This document shows, one piece after another, positions 1 to 9,838 of a stretch of DNA of 64,000 nt (position 1 is the first letter of the stretch; every line of letters starts with the position of its first letter). Source of the stretch: Bacteroidota bacterium. Its GTDB lineage: Bacteria > Bacteroidota > Bacteroidia > Cytophagales > Cyclobacteriaceae. The DNA lies in NCBI GenBank assembly GCA_018266395.1, contig JAFEAM010000003.1:248001-312000 (forward strand). The letters are read 5' to 3'. The translations under genes and the position numbers were made by a program. A model generated the notes under the pieces. That model ran no database searches and was not told the origin of the DNA. It saw nothing but the letters and a program-made list of their open reading frames with translations.

Positions 1-340
1 CGGAAGGATGTTCATCTCCGCCAAAAACCTGGTAAGAGATCTTTTTGCTAACACCTTTTTGTCCTTCCTGCTCAAGAGCCAGCTTGACAAAGCAGATGGC
101 ATTCTTCACTTCATTGCTGAATGTGTGGGCATATTCCTCCAAATCCTGGTTGCTGTACACATTGAGAATCTCTGGATTTTGGCTTGGGCGGATAATGCAA
201 TTGCCGGTCTTGGCCTTCAGATGAAGGTCTATGGTCTTGCAACTCTCGTTATCGTCCACGGTGAATTGCTTCTTCATCTGGCCCCAGACTACACCGGTGC
301 CAAGAAGCGCTGCGCCCAATAAGACGATGGTCCTGATCAT
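1..340 (-). CDS. Hypothetical exported protein (3' end outside window)
   Basis: The reading frame opens at the ATG at 340 on the minus strand and stays open to the window edge, giving 113 residues of an incomplete protein. The first 20 residues (MIRTIVLLGAALLGTGVVWG) form a clear signal peptide. The mature part has a segment reading KTIDLHLKAKTGNCIIRPS followed by NVYSNQD, which resembles the start of DUF4097-like envelope proteins of Bacteroidota, but the visible part is too short to assign a family. It lies downstream of dnaJ on the same strand, 145 bases away. A plus-strand frame covering the same bases is its shadow. Confidence 0.7.
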   Translation of the reverse strand, partial: MIRTIVLLGAALLGTGVVWGQMKKQFTVDDNESCKTIDLHLKAKTGNCIIRPSQNPEILNVYSNQDLEEYAHTFSNEVKNAICFVKLALEQEGQKGVSKKISYQVFGGDEHPS

Positions 341-485
341 AGCCAATACTATCCGTTCTGTCTGGTCAAGGTCAACGGGGCGGCTCAACCTGTTATGGAA
401 TTGTTAAGACTCACCCGTAATTGGTCATATACGGGCACTTAGGCCAAAGGTTTGGAAAATTGGATGGGCGATAGCGTGATTTTTC

Positions 486-1610
486 TCACTCCTGGCCAAA
501 AAACTCCTTCATGCGGTCAAAAAGGCCCTTTTCTGACTCGTCTGGCCGGGGTTGAAAGTTGGGGGAATGCTTCAATTTTTCCAGGGCAGCTTTTTCTTCC
601 GCAGTGAGCTTTTTCGGGGTCCAGACACTGACATATATAAGCTGATCGCCTGTCCCGTAGCCATTGATATCTTTCAAACCCTTGCCTCTTAACCGGAGGA
701 TCCTCCCGCTTTGTGTGCCCGGGTCAATTTTGATCCTGACTTTGCCGCCAATGGAGGGAACCTCTACGCTGGTTCCAAGTGCGGCATCTGCAAAGCTGAT
801 GTGCAGCTCATAAATGATGTTATTCCCGTCCCTTCTCAGCTCCTTATCCTCCTGCACCTCAATAAGAATGAGCAGGTCTCCTGGTATACCGCCGCCGGGA
901 GCCTCATTTCCTTTGCCACCCATGGAGAGTTGCATTCCTTCTGCCACCCCGGCCGGAATCCTGATGCTGATGAGATCTTCTTTTGAAGTCAGTCCGGAAC
1001 TGTCCACTCCGGGTGGTCTCTTGTCAATGATCTGGCCGGAACCACCGCAGTTTGGACAGGTGGTAGCGGATACCATCTGGCCCAGCATGGTGTTGACCAC
1101 CTTGCGCACCTGCCCGTTCCCCTGGCAGGTATTGCAGGTTTTAAATGTTACACCTTCTGCTTGTATCAGCCGGTGGACCTTGATCTTCTTCTCCACCCCG
1201 TTGGCAACTTCATCAAGCGTAAGTTTCAATTTGATGCGGAGGTTGGAACCCCTGCGTTGCGAGGAACGTCCTGACCCTCCTCCGAAAAAACTATCAAATG
1301 GACTTCCATGACCTCCGAAAATATCTCCAAACTGGCTGAAGATATCGTCCATATTCATATGGTGACCGCCGCTGAACCCGCCGTTTCCTCCACGACTGTG
1401 ACCAAACCGGTCGTACTGCGCGCGCTTGTCGCCGTCGCTTAGAACTTCATATGCCTCTGCCGCTTCCTTGAATTTTTCCTCCGCTTCCTTATTGCCAGGA
1501 TTTTTGTCCGGGTGGAACTGTATGGCCACCTTACGGTAGGCTTTCTTTATCTCCTCAGGTGTGGCTGACTTGTTAACGCCTAGTATTTCGTAGTAATCGC
1601 GCTTGGACAT
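486..1610 (-). CDS. dnaJ: Chaperone protein DnaJ (Hsp40), two-motif zinc domain
   Basis: Co-chaperone that delivers unfolded protein to DnaK and stimulates its ATPase in the cytoplasm. The J domain spans residues 1-70 with the HPD motif at 33-35; a Gly/Phe-rich linker follows (about 71-120), then the substrate-binding beta domain. The zinc region carries only two CxxCxGxG motifs (Cys159/162 and Cys185/188) instead of the four of E. coli DnaJ. By position they match motifs 2 and 3, so zinc centre I is absent. I recall the same architecture from flavobacterial DnaJ, so it is probably a lineage trait. grpE lies 61 bases upstream on the same strand, so a grpE-dnaJ operon is likely. Confidence 0.97.
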   Translation of the reverse strand: MSKRDYYEILGVNKSATPEEIKKAYRKVAIQFHPDKNPGNKEAEEKFKEAAEAYEVLSDGDKRAQYDRFGHSRGGNGGFSGGHHMNMDDIFSQFGDIFGGHGSPFDSFFGGGSGRSSQRRGSNLRIKLKLTLDEVANGVEKKIKVHRLIQAEGVTFKTCNTCQGNGQVRKVVNTMLGQMVSATTCPNCGGSGQIIDKRPPGVDSSGLTSKEDLISIRIPAGVAEGMQLSMGGKGNEAPGGGIPGDLLILIEVQEDKELRRDGNNIIYELHISFADAALGTSVEVPSIGGKVRIKIDPGTQSGRILRLRGKGLKDINGYGTGDQLIYVSVWTPKKLTAEEKAALEKLKHSPNFQPRPDESEKGLFDRMKEFFGQE

Positions 1611-1671
1611 TTTCTGGCCGTTAAGTAGGGGTATTCACCCGTATTTCAGTTTCTCATTTTGTAATCCATTC

Positions 1672-2238
1672 TCAGTTCCCCACCACCACCTTGGCAAAGC
1701 GGATCACCTTTTCGTTCAGGAGGTAGCCTTTTTCCACCACATCAATAATTTTTCCCTTCAGGCTTTCATTCGGTGCTGGAATCTGGGTAATAGCTTCATG
1801 GATATCGGCATTGAACTCCGACCCCTGGCCGGTTTCCATGGCCTTCACACCATAACTTTCCAGCACTTTCCGGAATTTGTTATGGATAAGGAAGAATCCT
1901 TCAGCCTCTTTATCACTTCTATCCTTGAAGGATTTCTCTGCGCGTTCGAAATCATCGGCTACCGGTAACAGGGCTTTCAGCAATTGTTCATTGGCCCCCT
2001 GGATCATTTCCAGTTTTTCCTTGGCTGTTCTTCTCCTGTGGTTTTCAAATTCAGCATAGAGCCGGACGTATTTATCCTTGGCTTCTGCCAATTCGTCCTG
2101 CACCTTCTTCAGCGGATCCTGCGTCTCGGGGGCCGTTTTGGCAGCCGGTTGGGCTTCTGGTTGCTGCATGGGGGGTACTTCCTGCTGTGTTTCCTCATGC
2201 TGACTCAATTCCTGCTCTGTATTCAAGGTATTCTCCAT
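1672..2238 (-). CDS. grpE: Nucleotide exchange factor GrpE
   Basis: Releases ADP from DnaK to reset the chaperone cycle in the cytoplasm. The 188-residue protein has a disordered Gln/Pro/Ala-rich N-terminus (1-45), a long helix rich in Lys and Glu (about 45-95, coiled-coil dimerisation) and a C-terminal beta wing ending with IRFAKVVVGN, matching the conserved GrpE end (usually RxAxVxV). Length is normal. It is the gene before dnaJ on the minus strand and probably shares its transcript. No heat-shock operator (CIRCE) was recognised upstream. Confidence 0.96.
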   Translation of the reverse strand: MENTLNTEQELSQHEETQQEVPPMQQPEAQPAAKTAPETQDPLKKVQDELAEAKDKYVRLYAEFENHRRRTAKEKLEMIQGANEQLLKALLPVADDFERAEKSFKDRSDKEAEGFFLIHNKFRKVLESYGVKAMETGQGSEFNADIHEAITQIPAPNESLKGKIIDVVEKGYLLNEKVIRFAKVVVGN

Positions 2239-2307
2239 TTTCCGGATTCAATTATCAGGCAAGCTGTCAAGAAATCTGCCAATTCAAAAAAATATGCCAG
2301 AATGACC

Positions 2308-3297
2308 TCAATGCAGGTTCCTCCAGATAAGGTCCTTCAACTCCGGAATGCCCTGCCCGGTTACCGAGGATATGAAGGTGCTGGGAATTCCAACGGGAAG
2401 TTCTTTTCGTATGGCTTCCTTCAATTCATCATCTAGAAGATCAGATTTGCTAATGGCCAGCACACGCTTCTTGTCCAGTAATTCCGGATTGTATTTTCTC
2501 AATTCATTGAGAAGTATATCGTATTCTTTGCCGATGTCATTTGAGTCAGCCGGAATCATAAAGAGCAGCAAGGAGTTCCTTTCGATATGTCTGAGAAAGC
2601 GGATGCCCAATCCTTTTCCTTCTGCTGCTCCCTCAATGATGCCTGGTATGTCGGCCATCACAAAAGACTGATTGCTATAATAAGATACGACGCCCAGGTT
2701 GGGTGAGAGTGTGGTAAACGCATAGTCCGCAATCTTCGGCTTGGCTGCTGAGACCACTGAAAGGAGAGTGGACTTGCCCGCGTTGGGGAAACCCACTAGC
2801 CCGACATCTGCCAACAGCTTCAGTTCAAGAATAACCCATTCTTCTCTGCCGGGTTCGCCCGGTTGGGCATACTGAGGTGCCTGTTGGGTAGGCGTGGCGA
2901 AATGCGCATTCCCTTTTCCTCCGCGTCCACCTGGTGTGAGGATTACTTCCTCACCGTCTTTGTTGATCTCGCAAATAAATTCATTGGTCTCGGCCAGCCG
3001 GGCTATCGTTCCGATCGGAACCTCAATGATCTCATCATGGCCATCCGCACCTGTACAATTTGATCCTTCGCCCGGTTTGCCGTCTTCAGCATGTATGTGT
3101 TTCCGGTATTTCAGATGAAGCAACGTCCATAACTGCGAATTTCCGCGGAGGATGATATGCCCGCCGCGTCCGCCGTCGCCGCCATCCGGTCCGCCTTTGG
3201 GAACAAACTTCTCACGATGAAAATGAAGGCAGCCCGCACCTCCGTGTCCTGAACGGGATCTGAACTTGACGTAGTCGATAAAGTTGGGATTGGACAT
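2308..3297 (-). CDS. obgE: GTPase Obg (ribosome assembly)
   Basis: Essential GTPase associated with 50S subunit maturation. The glycine-rich Obg fold occupies residues 1-158 ([14 protein letters not shown] and [13 protein letters not shown] are typical), followed by a G domain with P-loop GFPNAGKS, G3 DIPG and a G4 that reads SKSD rather than NKxD. The G5-type motif SSVTGQG closes the domain near the C-terminus. The 329-residue length means there is no C-terminal OCT domain, as is usual for Bacteroidota Obg. adk lies 30 bases upstream on the same strand, and both are probably in one hpt-adk-obg transcript. Confidence 0.97.
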   Translation of the reverse strand: MSNPNFIDYVKFRSRSGHGGAGCLHFHREKFVPKGGPDGGDGGRGGHIILRGNSQLWTLLHLKYRKHIHAEDGKPGEGSNCTGADGHDEIIEVPIGTIARLAETNEFICEINKDGEEVILTPGGRGGKGNAHFATPTQQAPQYAQPGEPGREEWVILELKLLADVGLVGFPNAGKSTLLSVVSAAKPKIADYAFTTLSPNLGVVSYYSNQSFVMADIPGIIEGAAEGKGLGIRFLRHIERNSLLLFMIPADSNDIGKEYDILLNELRKYNPELLDKKRVLAISKSDLLDDELKEAIRKELPVGIPSTFISSVTGQGIPELKDLIWRNLH

Positions 3298-3327
3298 CAG
3301 GATTGGACTACATCAGGTGCAGATCTT

Positions 3328-3897
3328 CTACTTTCCTTCAATAACCTTACAGATGTTGCCAAAGATATCATCAATGGCACCCACACCGTTGATGACGTGC
3401 AGACGTCCCTGATTCTTATAATAGGGAAGGACGTGAATGGTCTTTCCGAAATATTCTGTAATGCGCCTGTTGAGCTTTTCCTCTTCATCATCTGCCCGGT
3501 TCTCAATGCCACGCCGTTTGGCAATCCGGGCCCGTAGCTCGGCTTCGCTTACTTCCAAAGCGATTATGTGATGGATGGCGCTCCCGTTTTCTTTCATGAA
3601 CTTGTCCAACGCCTCCGCCTGTGGCACAGTCCTGGGAAACCCATCAAAAAGGAATCCTTTCGCCTGGGGATTCTTGTCCAACTCTTCCTTCAGCATAGCG
3701 ATTGTGATCTCATCAGGAACCAGGGCGCCACTGTTCATGATCTCTTTCACTTTTTTCCCGAGTGGAGTATCATTCTTCGTGTGCCATCTGAACAGGTCAC
3801 CTGTGGAGATGTGTACGAAACCAAATTTCTTAATCAGTTTATCGCTTTGGGTACCTTTTCCCGCACCGGGTGGTCCAAAGATGACAGCATTGATCAT
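3328..3897 (-). CDS. adk: Adenylate kinase
   Basis: Catalyses ATP + AMP = 2 ADP in the cytoplasm. The P-loop GPPGAGKGTQ lies at residues 8-17, the AMP-binding segment includes STGDLFRWH (about 31-39) and GFPRTVPQAE (about 85-94). The LID is the short type without a zinc-binding Cys cluster, so the protein has 189 residues. It starts 59 bases after hpt on the same strand and is followed by obg after 30 bases. Start chosen at the ATG directly before the P-loop strand. Confidence 0.97.
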   Translation of the reverse strand: MINAVIFGPPGAGKGTQSDKLIKKFGFVHISTGDLFRWHTKNDTPLGKKVKEIMNSGALVPDEITIAMLKEELDKNPQAKGFLFDGFPRTVPQAEALDKFMKENGSAIHHIIALEVSEAELRARIAKRRGIENRADDEEEKLNRRITEYFGKTIHVLPYYKNQGRLHVINGVGAIDDIFGNICKVIEGK

Positions 3898-3956
3898 GGG
3901 TTATAGGTTAAGGACGTGCAAGGTAATAATTATTGCACTTGTCCGAGATCCCGGAT

Positions 3957-4481
3957 TCAGACCTTCCTGTAAATGTCCTTCAGATTTCGGCCGAGACCAT
4001 CATAGTCGAGTCCATAGCCAAGAACGAACTCATCTTCCAGTTCAAACCCGACATATTTCACTTCGATGTTCTTTTCCCGTGCCGGGCTTTTTCTCAATAG
4101 CGCAACGGTTTCAACCGAACGGGCGCCCAGCCCCTTCAGCTCATCCATGATCTTTTGAAGAGTGAGACCTGTATCCACGATGTCTTCTATGATGACAACA
4201 TCCAGACCAAACAGGCTTTCGTCATGACCGATCAATGTCTTCAGCTGCCCGGTACTGACAGTCCCTGCATAGGAGGATATTTTCACGAATGAGATCCTGC
4301 ATGGAATGGTTATAACCTTCATGAGATCCGCCGCAAACATAAAGGAGCCATTTAATACTGGCAGGAAAAGGGGCACCTTGTCTTGGTAATCCTTTTCGAT
4401 CTGGTGACCCAACGACGCGATCTTCTTTTCAATGCGTTCTGCAGTGATCAGCTTTTTGAATTCGAGATCTTTAACCTTCAT
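3957..4481 (-). CDS. hpt: Hypoxanthine phosphoribosyltransferase
   Basis: Purine salvage enzyme that joins hypoxanthine or guanine to PRPP to give IMP or GMP. The PRPP-binding motif VVIIEDIVDTGLTL lies at about residues 95-108, and the family features PVLNGSFMFAADL (flexible region) and ELEDEFVLGYGLDY (purine-binding end) are intact. At 174 residues it is full length. First gene of a minus-strand run hpt-adk-obg. A consensus -7 box sits eight bases before its ATG. Confidence 0.95.
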   Translation of the reverse strand: MKVKDLEFKKLITAERIEKKIASLGHQIEKDYQDKVPLFLPVLNGSFMFAADLMKVITIPCRISFVKISSYAGTVSTGQLKTLIGHDESLFGLDVVIIEDIVDTGLTLQKIMDELKGLGARSVETVALLRKSPAREKNIEVKYVGFELEDEFVLGYGLDYDGLGRNLKDIYRKV

Positions 4482-4489
4482 GCTGGACT

Positions 4490-4497
4490 CAAAGGTA
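4490..4497 (-). promoter_or_regulatory. Candidate Bacteroidota -7 box for hpt
   Basis: Read on the minus strand this is TACCTTTG, a perfect match to the Bacteroidota -7 consensus TAnnTTTG. It lies eight bases upstream of the hpt ATG, so a transcript from here would have a very short leader. No convincing -33 TTG at the usual spacing was found. Confidence 0.45.
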
Positions 4498-4654
4498 TTT
4501 CTTATTTGTGATTTCTGATTTCAATTTTTTTTAATGGCATTCTGATCATCATGAAGGATACCTAAAAAGAAGTAATATCGAATCAGCATGCAATGATTGC
4601 ACACGAAACTGTGTTGACAATACTCAATGGGAAATCAGCAATCCGCCAATTATA

Positions 4655-6004
4655 CTAATATTCACCAGCAGCAAAATCATTCTTGCGGTACATCCACTGC
4701 CCTCCGGTGAAATCAGGGAAATCTACACTCTGACCGCCAAGTTCAATTGAAGTTTCTGACAATGGCGTGATGGCGCTCCAGGTGACGGCATCATACACAT
4801 CTTGCGGCGTGTTGACTTTTCTTTTCGCTGCTTCGACAAAGGCGTTGAGTACGAACCAATCCATTCCGCCGTGTCCTGCTCCAGCCGCATCATTTCCATA
4901 CTGCTTCCAGAGCGGATGATCGTATTGATCCAGCCATGCCTGCGCTTCTTCCCACTGATGAGGTTTCTTGCTCTTGTCTTCAATATAGATCGACTTGTTC
5001 ACATCCATCCAGATGCCCCGGCTGCCCTGAACCCTGAAACCAAGCGAATAAGGTCTCGGAAGATTGGTGTCATGTTGCAGCAGGATAGTCTCGTCCTTTG
5101 CAGTCTGGATCATGGTGGTGACCACATCACCCAGTTTGAATTCAACTTTGGCGTTAGGATGACTTTCTCCGCCCTTCTTCACCACATAGTCGTGAAGCCC
5201 CCTGGATTTGGATGAATAGGAAACCAATTTGGTGAATCGGTTGCCACGATTGATGTTCGTCATCATGGCGATGGGACCAATGCCGTGTGTTGGATAGAGG
5301 TCACCGTTGCGGTGCACGGAGTGCTCTGTCCTCCATTGAGCCTCGGAGAAAGCTTTGGCGCCAAATTCTGCTCCCACTCCCAGTGGATCGTTCCCGTCAT
5401 TGAACTTCACTTCCCTGAGATCGTGCTGGTAACCGCCCTGCATGTGGATGAGGTCGCCAAATACACCCTGCCGCACCATGTTCATTACAGCCATCACGTC
5501 ACGACGGTAGCAGACATTTTCCAGCATCATCAATGGCATGCCGGTCCTTTCGCTGGTATGGACAAGATCCCAGCACTCATCTATGGTCATGCCCGTGATC
5601 ACTTCGCAGCCAACATATTTTCTTGCGTTCATGGCGTCGAGGCACATGACGGTGTGCCATTCCCATGGCGTGGAAATAATCACAGCATCAATGTCTTTGT
5701 TGTCAAGGAGTTTCTTGTAGCCATACGGCCCTTCCAGGATAACCTGAGGTTTGGTTTTGCCCGCCTTGGTCACCAGTCCCAATGCCATGTTCATCATGCG
5801 TTGCTGGACGTCACACAAGGCCACAACTTCCACGTCGTCTCTCCTCAAGGCAAGTTCCAGATGGCTCTGCCCACGGAAACCTACTCCGATAAAACCAAGC
5901 CTGAGTTTGACCGCATTGTTGGCAAAAAGGTCTTCTGCTTTCAGAAGGGAGAATCCTGCGCCGGCAAGGGCGGCAGCTTTGATAAAGTCGCGACGGGATT
6001 TCAT
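4655..6004 (-). CDS. Gfo/Idh/MocA-fold glycosidase, GH109 type
   Basis: Exported enzyme of the GH109 group, which removes alpha-N-acetylgalactosamine by an NAD+-dependent redox mechanism. The N-terminus carries a twin-arginine-like signal (KSRRDFIKAAALAGAG). The Rossmann motif GFIGVGFRGQ starts near residue 37. Conserved GH109-type stretches are visible: MLENVCYRRDVMAVM, PTHGIGPIAMM and AGHGGMDWFVLNAF. Length (449) fits the family. Its stop lies 11 bases upstream of... more precisely, the next minus-strand gene upstream (M42-like peptidase) ends 11 bases before this ATG, suggesting cotranscription. Substrate is inferred from family resemblance; another GH109-like hexosamine activity is possible. 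Confidence 0.85.
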   Translation of the reverse strand: MKSRRDFIKAAALAGAGFSLLKAEDLFANNAVKLRLGFIGVGFRGQSHLELALRRDDVEVVALCDVQQRMMNMALGLVTKAGKTKPQVILEGPYGYKKLLDNKDIDAVIISTPWEWHTVMCLDAMNARKYVGCEVITGMTIDECWDLVHTSERTGMPLMMLENVCYRRDVMAVMNMVRQGVFGDLIHMQGGYQHDLREVKFNDGNDPLGVGAEFGAKAFSEAQWRTEHSVHRNGDLYPTHGIGPIAMMTNINRGNRFTKLVSYSSKSRGLHDYVVKKGGESHPNAKVEFKLGDVVTTMIQTAKDETILLQHDTNLPRPYSLGFRVQGSRGIWMDVNKSIYIEDKSKKPHQWEEAQAWLDQYDHPLWKQYGNDAAGAGHGGMDWFVLNAFVEAAKRKVNTPQDVYDAVTWSAITPLSETSIELGGQSVDFPDFTGGQWMYRKNDFAAGEY

Positions 6005-6015
6005 AGGAAATTTAT

Positions 6016-6939
6016 TTATAAGGATTTCATTAAATGCTGATACAGGGTAATCATGGATAGGATATCTGCCTTGTGAACTTTCTCGTCAGGTGTGTGGGCG
6101 TGCTGTTCCGGCGCGCCGACAAAGCACCAATCGATCGGGTATGGCGAGCGCTGAAGTTCGCCTCCATCACTGGAGCCCATTCCCTCAACTTCCAATTGTA
6201 CAGGAATGTGATACTTGTGCGCGATTCCGATGATGCGGTTCACATAGGCCCTCCTCGGAATGTTGCGATCCCGCAGTGAGATGACACAGCCTTTTCCAAA
6301 CTCCACGCCATCTGAGATCCACGTGATATCTGAAATCAAGGCCTGCCTGATCTTCCAGTCTTCGAATAGCATCTTTGCCAGGTACGGAACAGATCCGCCC
6401 CCGTGCTCCTCCCAACAGCTAAAAACGATGACGCCATCCTTCAGCGTTTCAGCAACTTTTAGTGCAGCATAAATGCCGAGACGGTTGTCGAGGTAGGCGG
6501 ATTCAATGTAGTCTCTCGATTCCCTGAAGTCGACCTTGTAGGAAAGGGGCGTACCGGGTTCAATAGGGCGTCCAAATTTGTAAAGGGCGTGATGCTCCTT
6601 GTCCATCTCCAACTCGCACTCAATGGGTCCTTGGCTGTCGTGACCAACCAGCCTGGCTCCACCATCGGCATCAGGACTACCTACAGCCACGAGCTGATTG
6701 AAATATCTTACCGTGAAGCCCACCGTATCCATATGTGCGAAAATGGCCGTCCGGGGTCTTCCGAATTTCAACACAATGCAATCCTGGAAACCCTCGCCGT
6801 GAAATACACGCGGTTTGGTCTTCCATTTCCTGCTGTGTTTTGAAATATAATTCAGGAGGAATTCCGACACATCAGCTTCATGACCCGACGTTCCCGGTAT
6901 CTCACATAATGTTCTAAGCAGTTTTGAATCTATCTTCAT
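6016..6939 (-). CDS. M42-like metallopeptidase (FrvX family)
   Basis: Probable cytoplasmic di-zinc aminopeptidase. The metal and catalytic pattern of M42 is present in order: AHMDTVG (His), YLDNRLG (bridging Asp), WEEHGGG (catalytic Glu pair), SDITW (Asp) and HAHTPDE (last His). No signal peptide. The open frame extends to a TTG at 6954; the ATG at 6939 (MKIDSKLLRTLCEIPGTSG) was chosen because the family begins close to the CEIPGTSGxE motif. Length 307 is a little short for M42. It precedes the GH109-type gene by 11 bases, so both may act in degrading imported glycopeptides; that link is inference. Confidence 0.82.
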   Translation of the reverse strand: MKIDSKLLRTLCEIPGTSGHEADVSEFLLNYISKHSRKWKTKPRVFHGEGFQDCIVLKFGRPRTAIFAHMDTVGFTVRYFNQLVAVGSPDADGGARLVGHDSQGPIECELEMDKEHHALYKFGRPIEPGTPLSYKVDFRESRDYIESAYLDNRLGIYAALKVAETLKDGVIVFSCWEEHGGGSVPYLAKMLFEDWKIRQALISDITWISDGVEFGKGCVISLRDRNIPRRAYVNRIIGIAHKYHIPVQLEVEGMGSSDGGELQRSPYPIDWCFVGAPEQHAHTPDEKVHKADILSMITLYQHLMKSL

Positions 6940-7048
6940 GGTCCTTACGGACAAAGGAACGAATTGAACGTGAATTTTATAAATGGAAGAGGGAAGGAAC
7001 TAAATTGTTTTAACTTCAACATCCGGACCTTATTTATTCTTTACAGAT

Positions 7049-8761
7049 ATGAATCTTAATCTTGATGCGGAAAAACAAATAACATATGACGCAATTGTCG
7101 TTGGTACAGGAATCAGCGGAGGCTGGGCCGCAAAAGAGCTGACGGAACATGGCCTGAAGACGCTGGTTCTGGAAAGGGGGCGGAGCGTGCGTCATGTGGA
7201 GGACTATCCCACTGCAACAAAAGACCCGTGGCAACTACCAAACGGCGGGATGGTACCCATGGAAGAGATGAAGTTCTATCCGGTTCAGTCCAGAACCACC
7301 TGGATTAACCAGGGCAATAAACATTGGTGGACCAACGATCTTGAAAATCCATATAACGAAATCAAACCCTTTGACTGGATTCGTGGATATCATGAAGGTG
7401 GCCGCTCCTTGATGTGGGGGAAACAAACCTACCGGCTGTCGCCCGTGGATTTTGAAGCCAACGCAAAAGATGGATTTGGTGTTGACTGGCCGATTCGCTA
7501 CGAGGATATTGCCCCCTGGTATGACCATGTAGAATCCTTCATCGGCGTCAGCGGCAGGGTAGAAGGACTTCCACAATTACCAGATGGCAAATTCCTTCCT
7601 CCCATGGAATTGAACTGTGTTGAGGAACACTTCCGGGATCAGGTAGCTGACAAATTCAATGGACGAAAAGTCACCATTGGACGTGTAGCACACCTTACTG
7701 CGCCACTTCCGCACGATCCGAGTCGCGGTGTGTGCCAAAGCCGCAATCTTTGTGATCGTGGCTGTCCATACGGAGCCTACTTCAGCAGCAATGCCTCAAC
7801 ACTCCCCTGGGCAGCTAAAACAGGCAATATGACCTTGCGGCCCCACTCCATCGTCCACTCCATTATATATGATGAAAAGCTGAACCAGGCTGTTGGTGTT
7901 AGGGTATTGGACGCACAGACCCGTGAAGAACTGGAGTTTTATGCAAAGGTGATTTTCCTGAACGCATCCACACTCGGGAGCACATACATACTTCTCAACA
8001 CCATTTCTTCCAGATTTCCGAACGGACTGGGTAATGGAAGTGATCAGTTGGGCCGCAATCTGATGGACCACCATTACCGGGCAGGTGCCAATGGAAAAAT
8101 TGACGGCTTTCTCGACAAGTATTACTTCGGTCGCCGGCCTAATGGCATCTACATCCCCCGGTTTCGCAACATCGGCAGCGACAAACAGAAAACGTTCGTC
8201 AGAGGTTACGGCTACCAGGGTGGCGCCGGACGTGAAGGCTGGTGGCGAGGCACGCAGGAAATGAAACTGGGCAACGATTTGAAGGAAGCAATGAAAGATC
8301 CGGGTGGATGGACGATGGGGATGAGCGGCTTCGGCGAATGCCTGCCATACGAATCCAACCGCGTGACTTTGAACAAAGACAAGAAAGATGCTTTCGGCCT
8401 TCCTACCTTAAACATCGACGCAGAGTGGAAGGAGAACGAGAAGGCTATGCGGGAGGATTACAAGAACTCGGCCGCTGAAATGCTGGAGGCTGCAGGCTTC
8501 AAGGATGTTACCACTTATGACAATCCGGATAACATTGGACTTGGCATTCACGAAATGGGCACGGCGCGGATGGGAAGAGATCCAAAAACATCGGTACTGA
8601 ACAAATGGAATCAGGTGCACGAAGCACCGAATGTGTTTGTCACGGACGGCGCCTGCATGACTTCATCGGCCTGCCAGAATCCTTCGCTCACCTACATGGC
8701 ATTGACGGCGCGCGCCGCCAACCACGCGGTAGAGGAAATGAAGAAAGGCAACATTCGCTAG
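7049..8761 (+). CDS. GMC-family FAD oxidoreductase
   Basis: Flavin-dependent sugar or alcohol dehydrogenase. The FAD Rossmann motif VVGTGISGGWAAKEL lies near residues 17-31, followed by VLERGR. The GMC C-terminal segment contains GIHEMGTARMG, VFVTDGACM and QNPSLTYMALTARAA, which include the substrate/FAD-domain signature. Related Bacteroidota enzymes act as glucoside 3-dehydrogenase or gluconate dehydrogenase large subunits and usually have a small partner subunit next to them; none is present here. No signal peptide was seen. It is transcribed divergently from the M42-like peptidase across a 109-base gap. Confidence 0.88.
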   Translation: MNLNLDAEKQITYDAIVVGTGISGGWAAKELTEHGLKTLVLERGRSVRHVEDYPTATKDPWQLPNGGMVPMEEMKFYPVQSRTTWINQGNKHWWTNDLENPYNEIKPFDWIRGYHEGGRSLMWGKQTYRLSPVDFEANAKDGFGVDWPIRYEDIAPWYDHVESFIGVSGRVEGLPQLPDGKFLPPMELNCVEEHFRDQVADKFNGRKVTIGRVAHLTAPLPHDPSRGVCQSRNLCDRGCPYGAYFSSNASTLPWAAKTGNMTLRPHSIVHSIIYDEKLNQAVGVRVLDAQTREELEFYAKVIFLNASTLGSTYILLNTISSRFPNGLGNGSDQLGRNLMDHHYRAGANGKIDGFLDKYYFGRRPNGIYIPRFRNIGSDKQKTFVRGYGYQGGAGREGWWRGTQEMKLGNDLKEAMKDPGGWTMGMSGFGECLPYESNRVTLNKDKKDAFGLPTLNIDAEWKENEKAMREDYKNSAAEMLEAAGFKDVTTYDNPDNIGLGIHEMGTARMGRDPKTSVLNKWNQVHEAPNVFVTDGACMTSSACQNPSLTYMALTARAANHAVEEMKKGNIR

Positions 8762-8809
8762 GTGTTGCCCTCAAATTGACAATCTGCAATTAGCAATTAT
8801 CGGTCAATA

Positions 8810-9658
8810 TCAGGAAGCCTTTGACATCTCCCATCCGATGATGCTTTTCTTGCGAACGGCATCCCATCGGTATTCACCAAGAACTCCATCCTTACGTATC
8901 ACGCGGTGACAGGGGATAAGGTAGGCGATGTGATTGGAACCGACAGCTGAACCAACGGCCTGTAGAGCTTTTGGATTTTCAATCAGCCTCGCAATTTCCT
9001 GGTAAGTGGTGACTCCCCCCATGGGCAATCGCAATAATGCTTCCCAAACCTTCACCTGAAAGTTGGTCCCCTTGACGAAAAGATGAAACTTATCGGGCAA
9101 TTGTTTCTTACCGAAGATTCTATCTATCAGCGGAAGCGTGACTGCCTGGTTCTGGTGAAAAACGGATTGATTCCAGTGTTCTTTCATGGCTTCCAGTTCC
9201 TCTTTGGGAGATCCATGAGTTGATACAAAGGATAGCCAGCAAATACCGCGCTCAGTTGCTCCGATATGACAGGTGCCAAATGGTGTTTCGTGAAAGCCGT
9301 ATTCAATTTGGATCCCCTTCCCATGAAGTTTGTATTCCTGTGGCGTCACAGCTTCAAGGGTGGTGAAGAGATCGTAGACCCTGGACTGGCTGGAGAGCCC
9401 GGCCGACTCTGCCGCCTCCACCAGGTTCCTGGTTTGTTCCAGCTTTTCCTTAAGAAAATCGACTGTAAGAAACTGAAGGAATCTTTTAGGACTGATACCG
9501 GCCCATTCAGTGAAAATTCTCTGGAAGTGAAACGGGCTCAGGTGGACCTTGTCGGCCACTTCATCCAATTCGGGCTGACGCTGAAAATTCTTTTCCAGGT
9601 AGAGAATCGCCTGCTCAATTCTCTGATAGTTGATATTTGTTTCAGTGGACACCATCAT
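8810..9658 (-). CDS. Ada-like AraC / O6-methylguanine-DNA methyltransferase
   Basis: Repairs O6-methylguanine by irreversible methyl transfer to a cysteine, and probably regulates repair genes. The N-terminal half is an AraC HTH (YLEKNFQRQPELDEVA, then SPFHFQRIFTEWAGISPKRF). The C-terminal half is a methyltransferase with the active-site motif PCHRVIR (Cys about 250). The N-terminal zinc and phosphotriester-repair domain of E. coli Ada is missing; a similar domain occurs as a separate gene at 10783-10992. The frame reaches a GTG at 9709, but the ATG at 9658 begins just before MVSTETNINYQRIE, a normal AraC start. A CACCTTTG box lies at 9683-9690 upstream. Confidence 0.9.
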   Translation of the reverse strand: MMVSTETNINYQRIEQAILYLEKNFQRQPELDEVADKVHLSPFHFQRIFTEWAGISPKRFLQFLTVDFLKEKLEQTRNLVEAAESAGLSSQSRVYDLFTTLEAVTPQEYKLHGKGIQIEYGFHETPFGTCHIGATERGICWLSFVSTHGSPKEELEAMKEHWNQSVFHQNQAVTLPLIDRIFGKKQLPDKFHLFVKGTNFQVKVWEALLRLPMGGVTTYQEIARLIENPKALQAVGSAVGSNHIAYLIPCHRVIRKDGVLGEYRWDAVRKKSIIGWEMSKAS

Positions 9659-9838
9659 AAAGCTATTGTTTTTTTGATGGATCAAAGGTGGCAGTCCGAG
9701 ACATAGCACTCAACCCGAAAATTGCTGTAATGACGCTGAGTTTTTTGCACGATTGGCAGGAACCCGGATTCCGGGCCCATTTAGCTTTCCAACTTCAATC
9801 ACCCGTACTATATTGCCAACCCCAAACCATTCTGACTA

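Noticed and set aside
8-322. Plus-strand frame of 104 codons at the left edge
   Set aside because: It is antisense to an exported-protein frame (1-340, minus) that has a good signal peptide and runs off the edge; the plus frame has no recognisable motif.
5285-6040. Plus-strand frame of 251 codons
   Set aside because: Antisense to the GH109-type gene, no motif and no start context.
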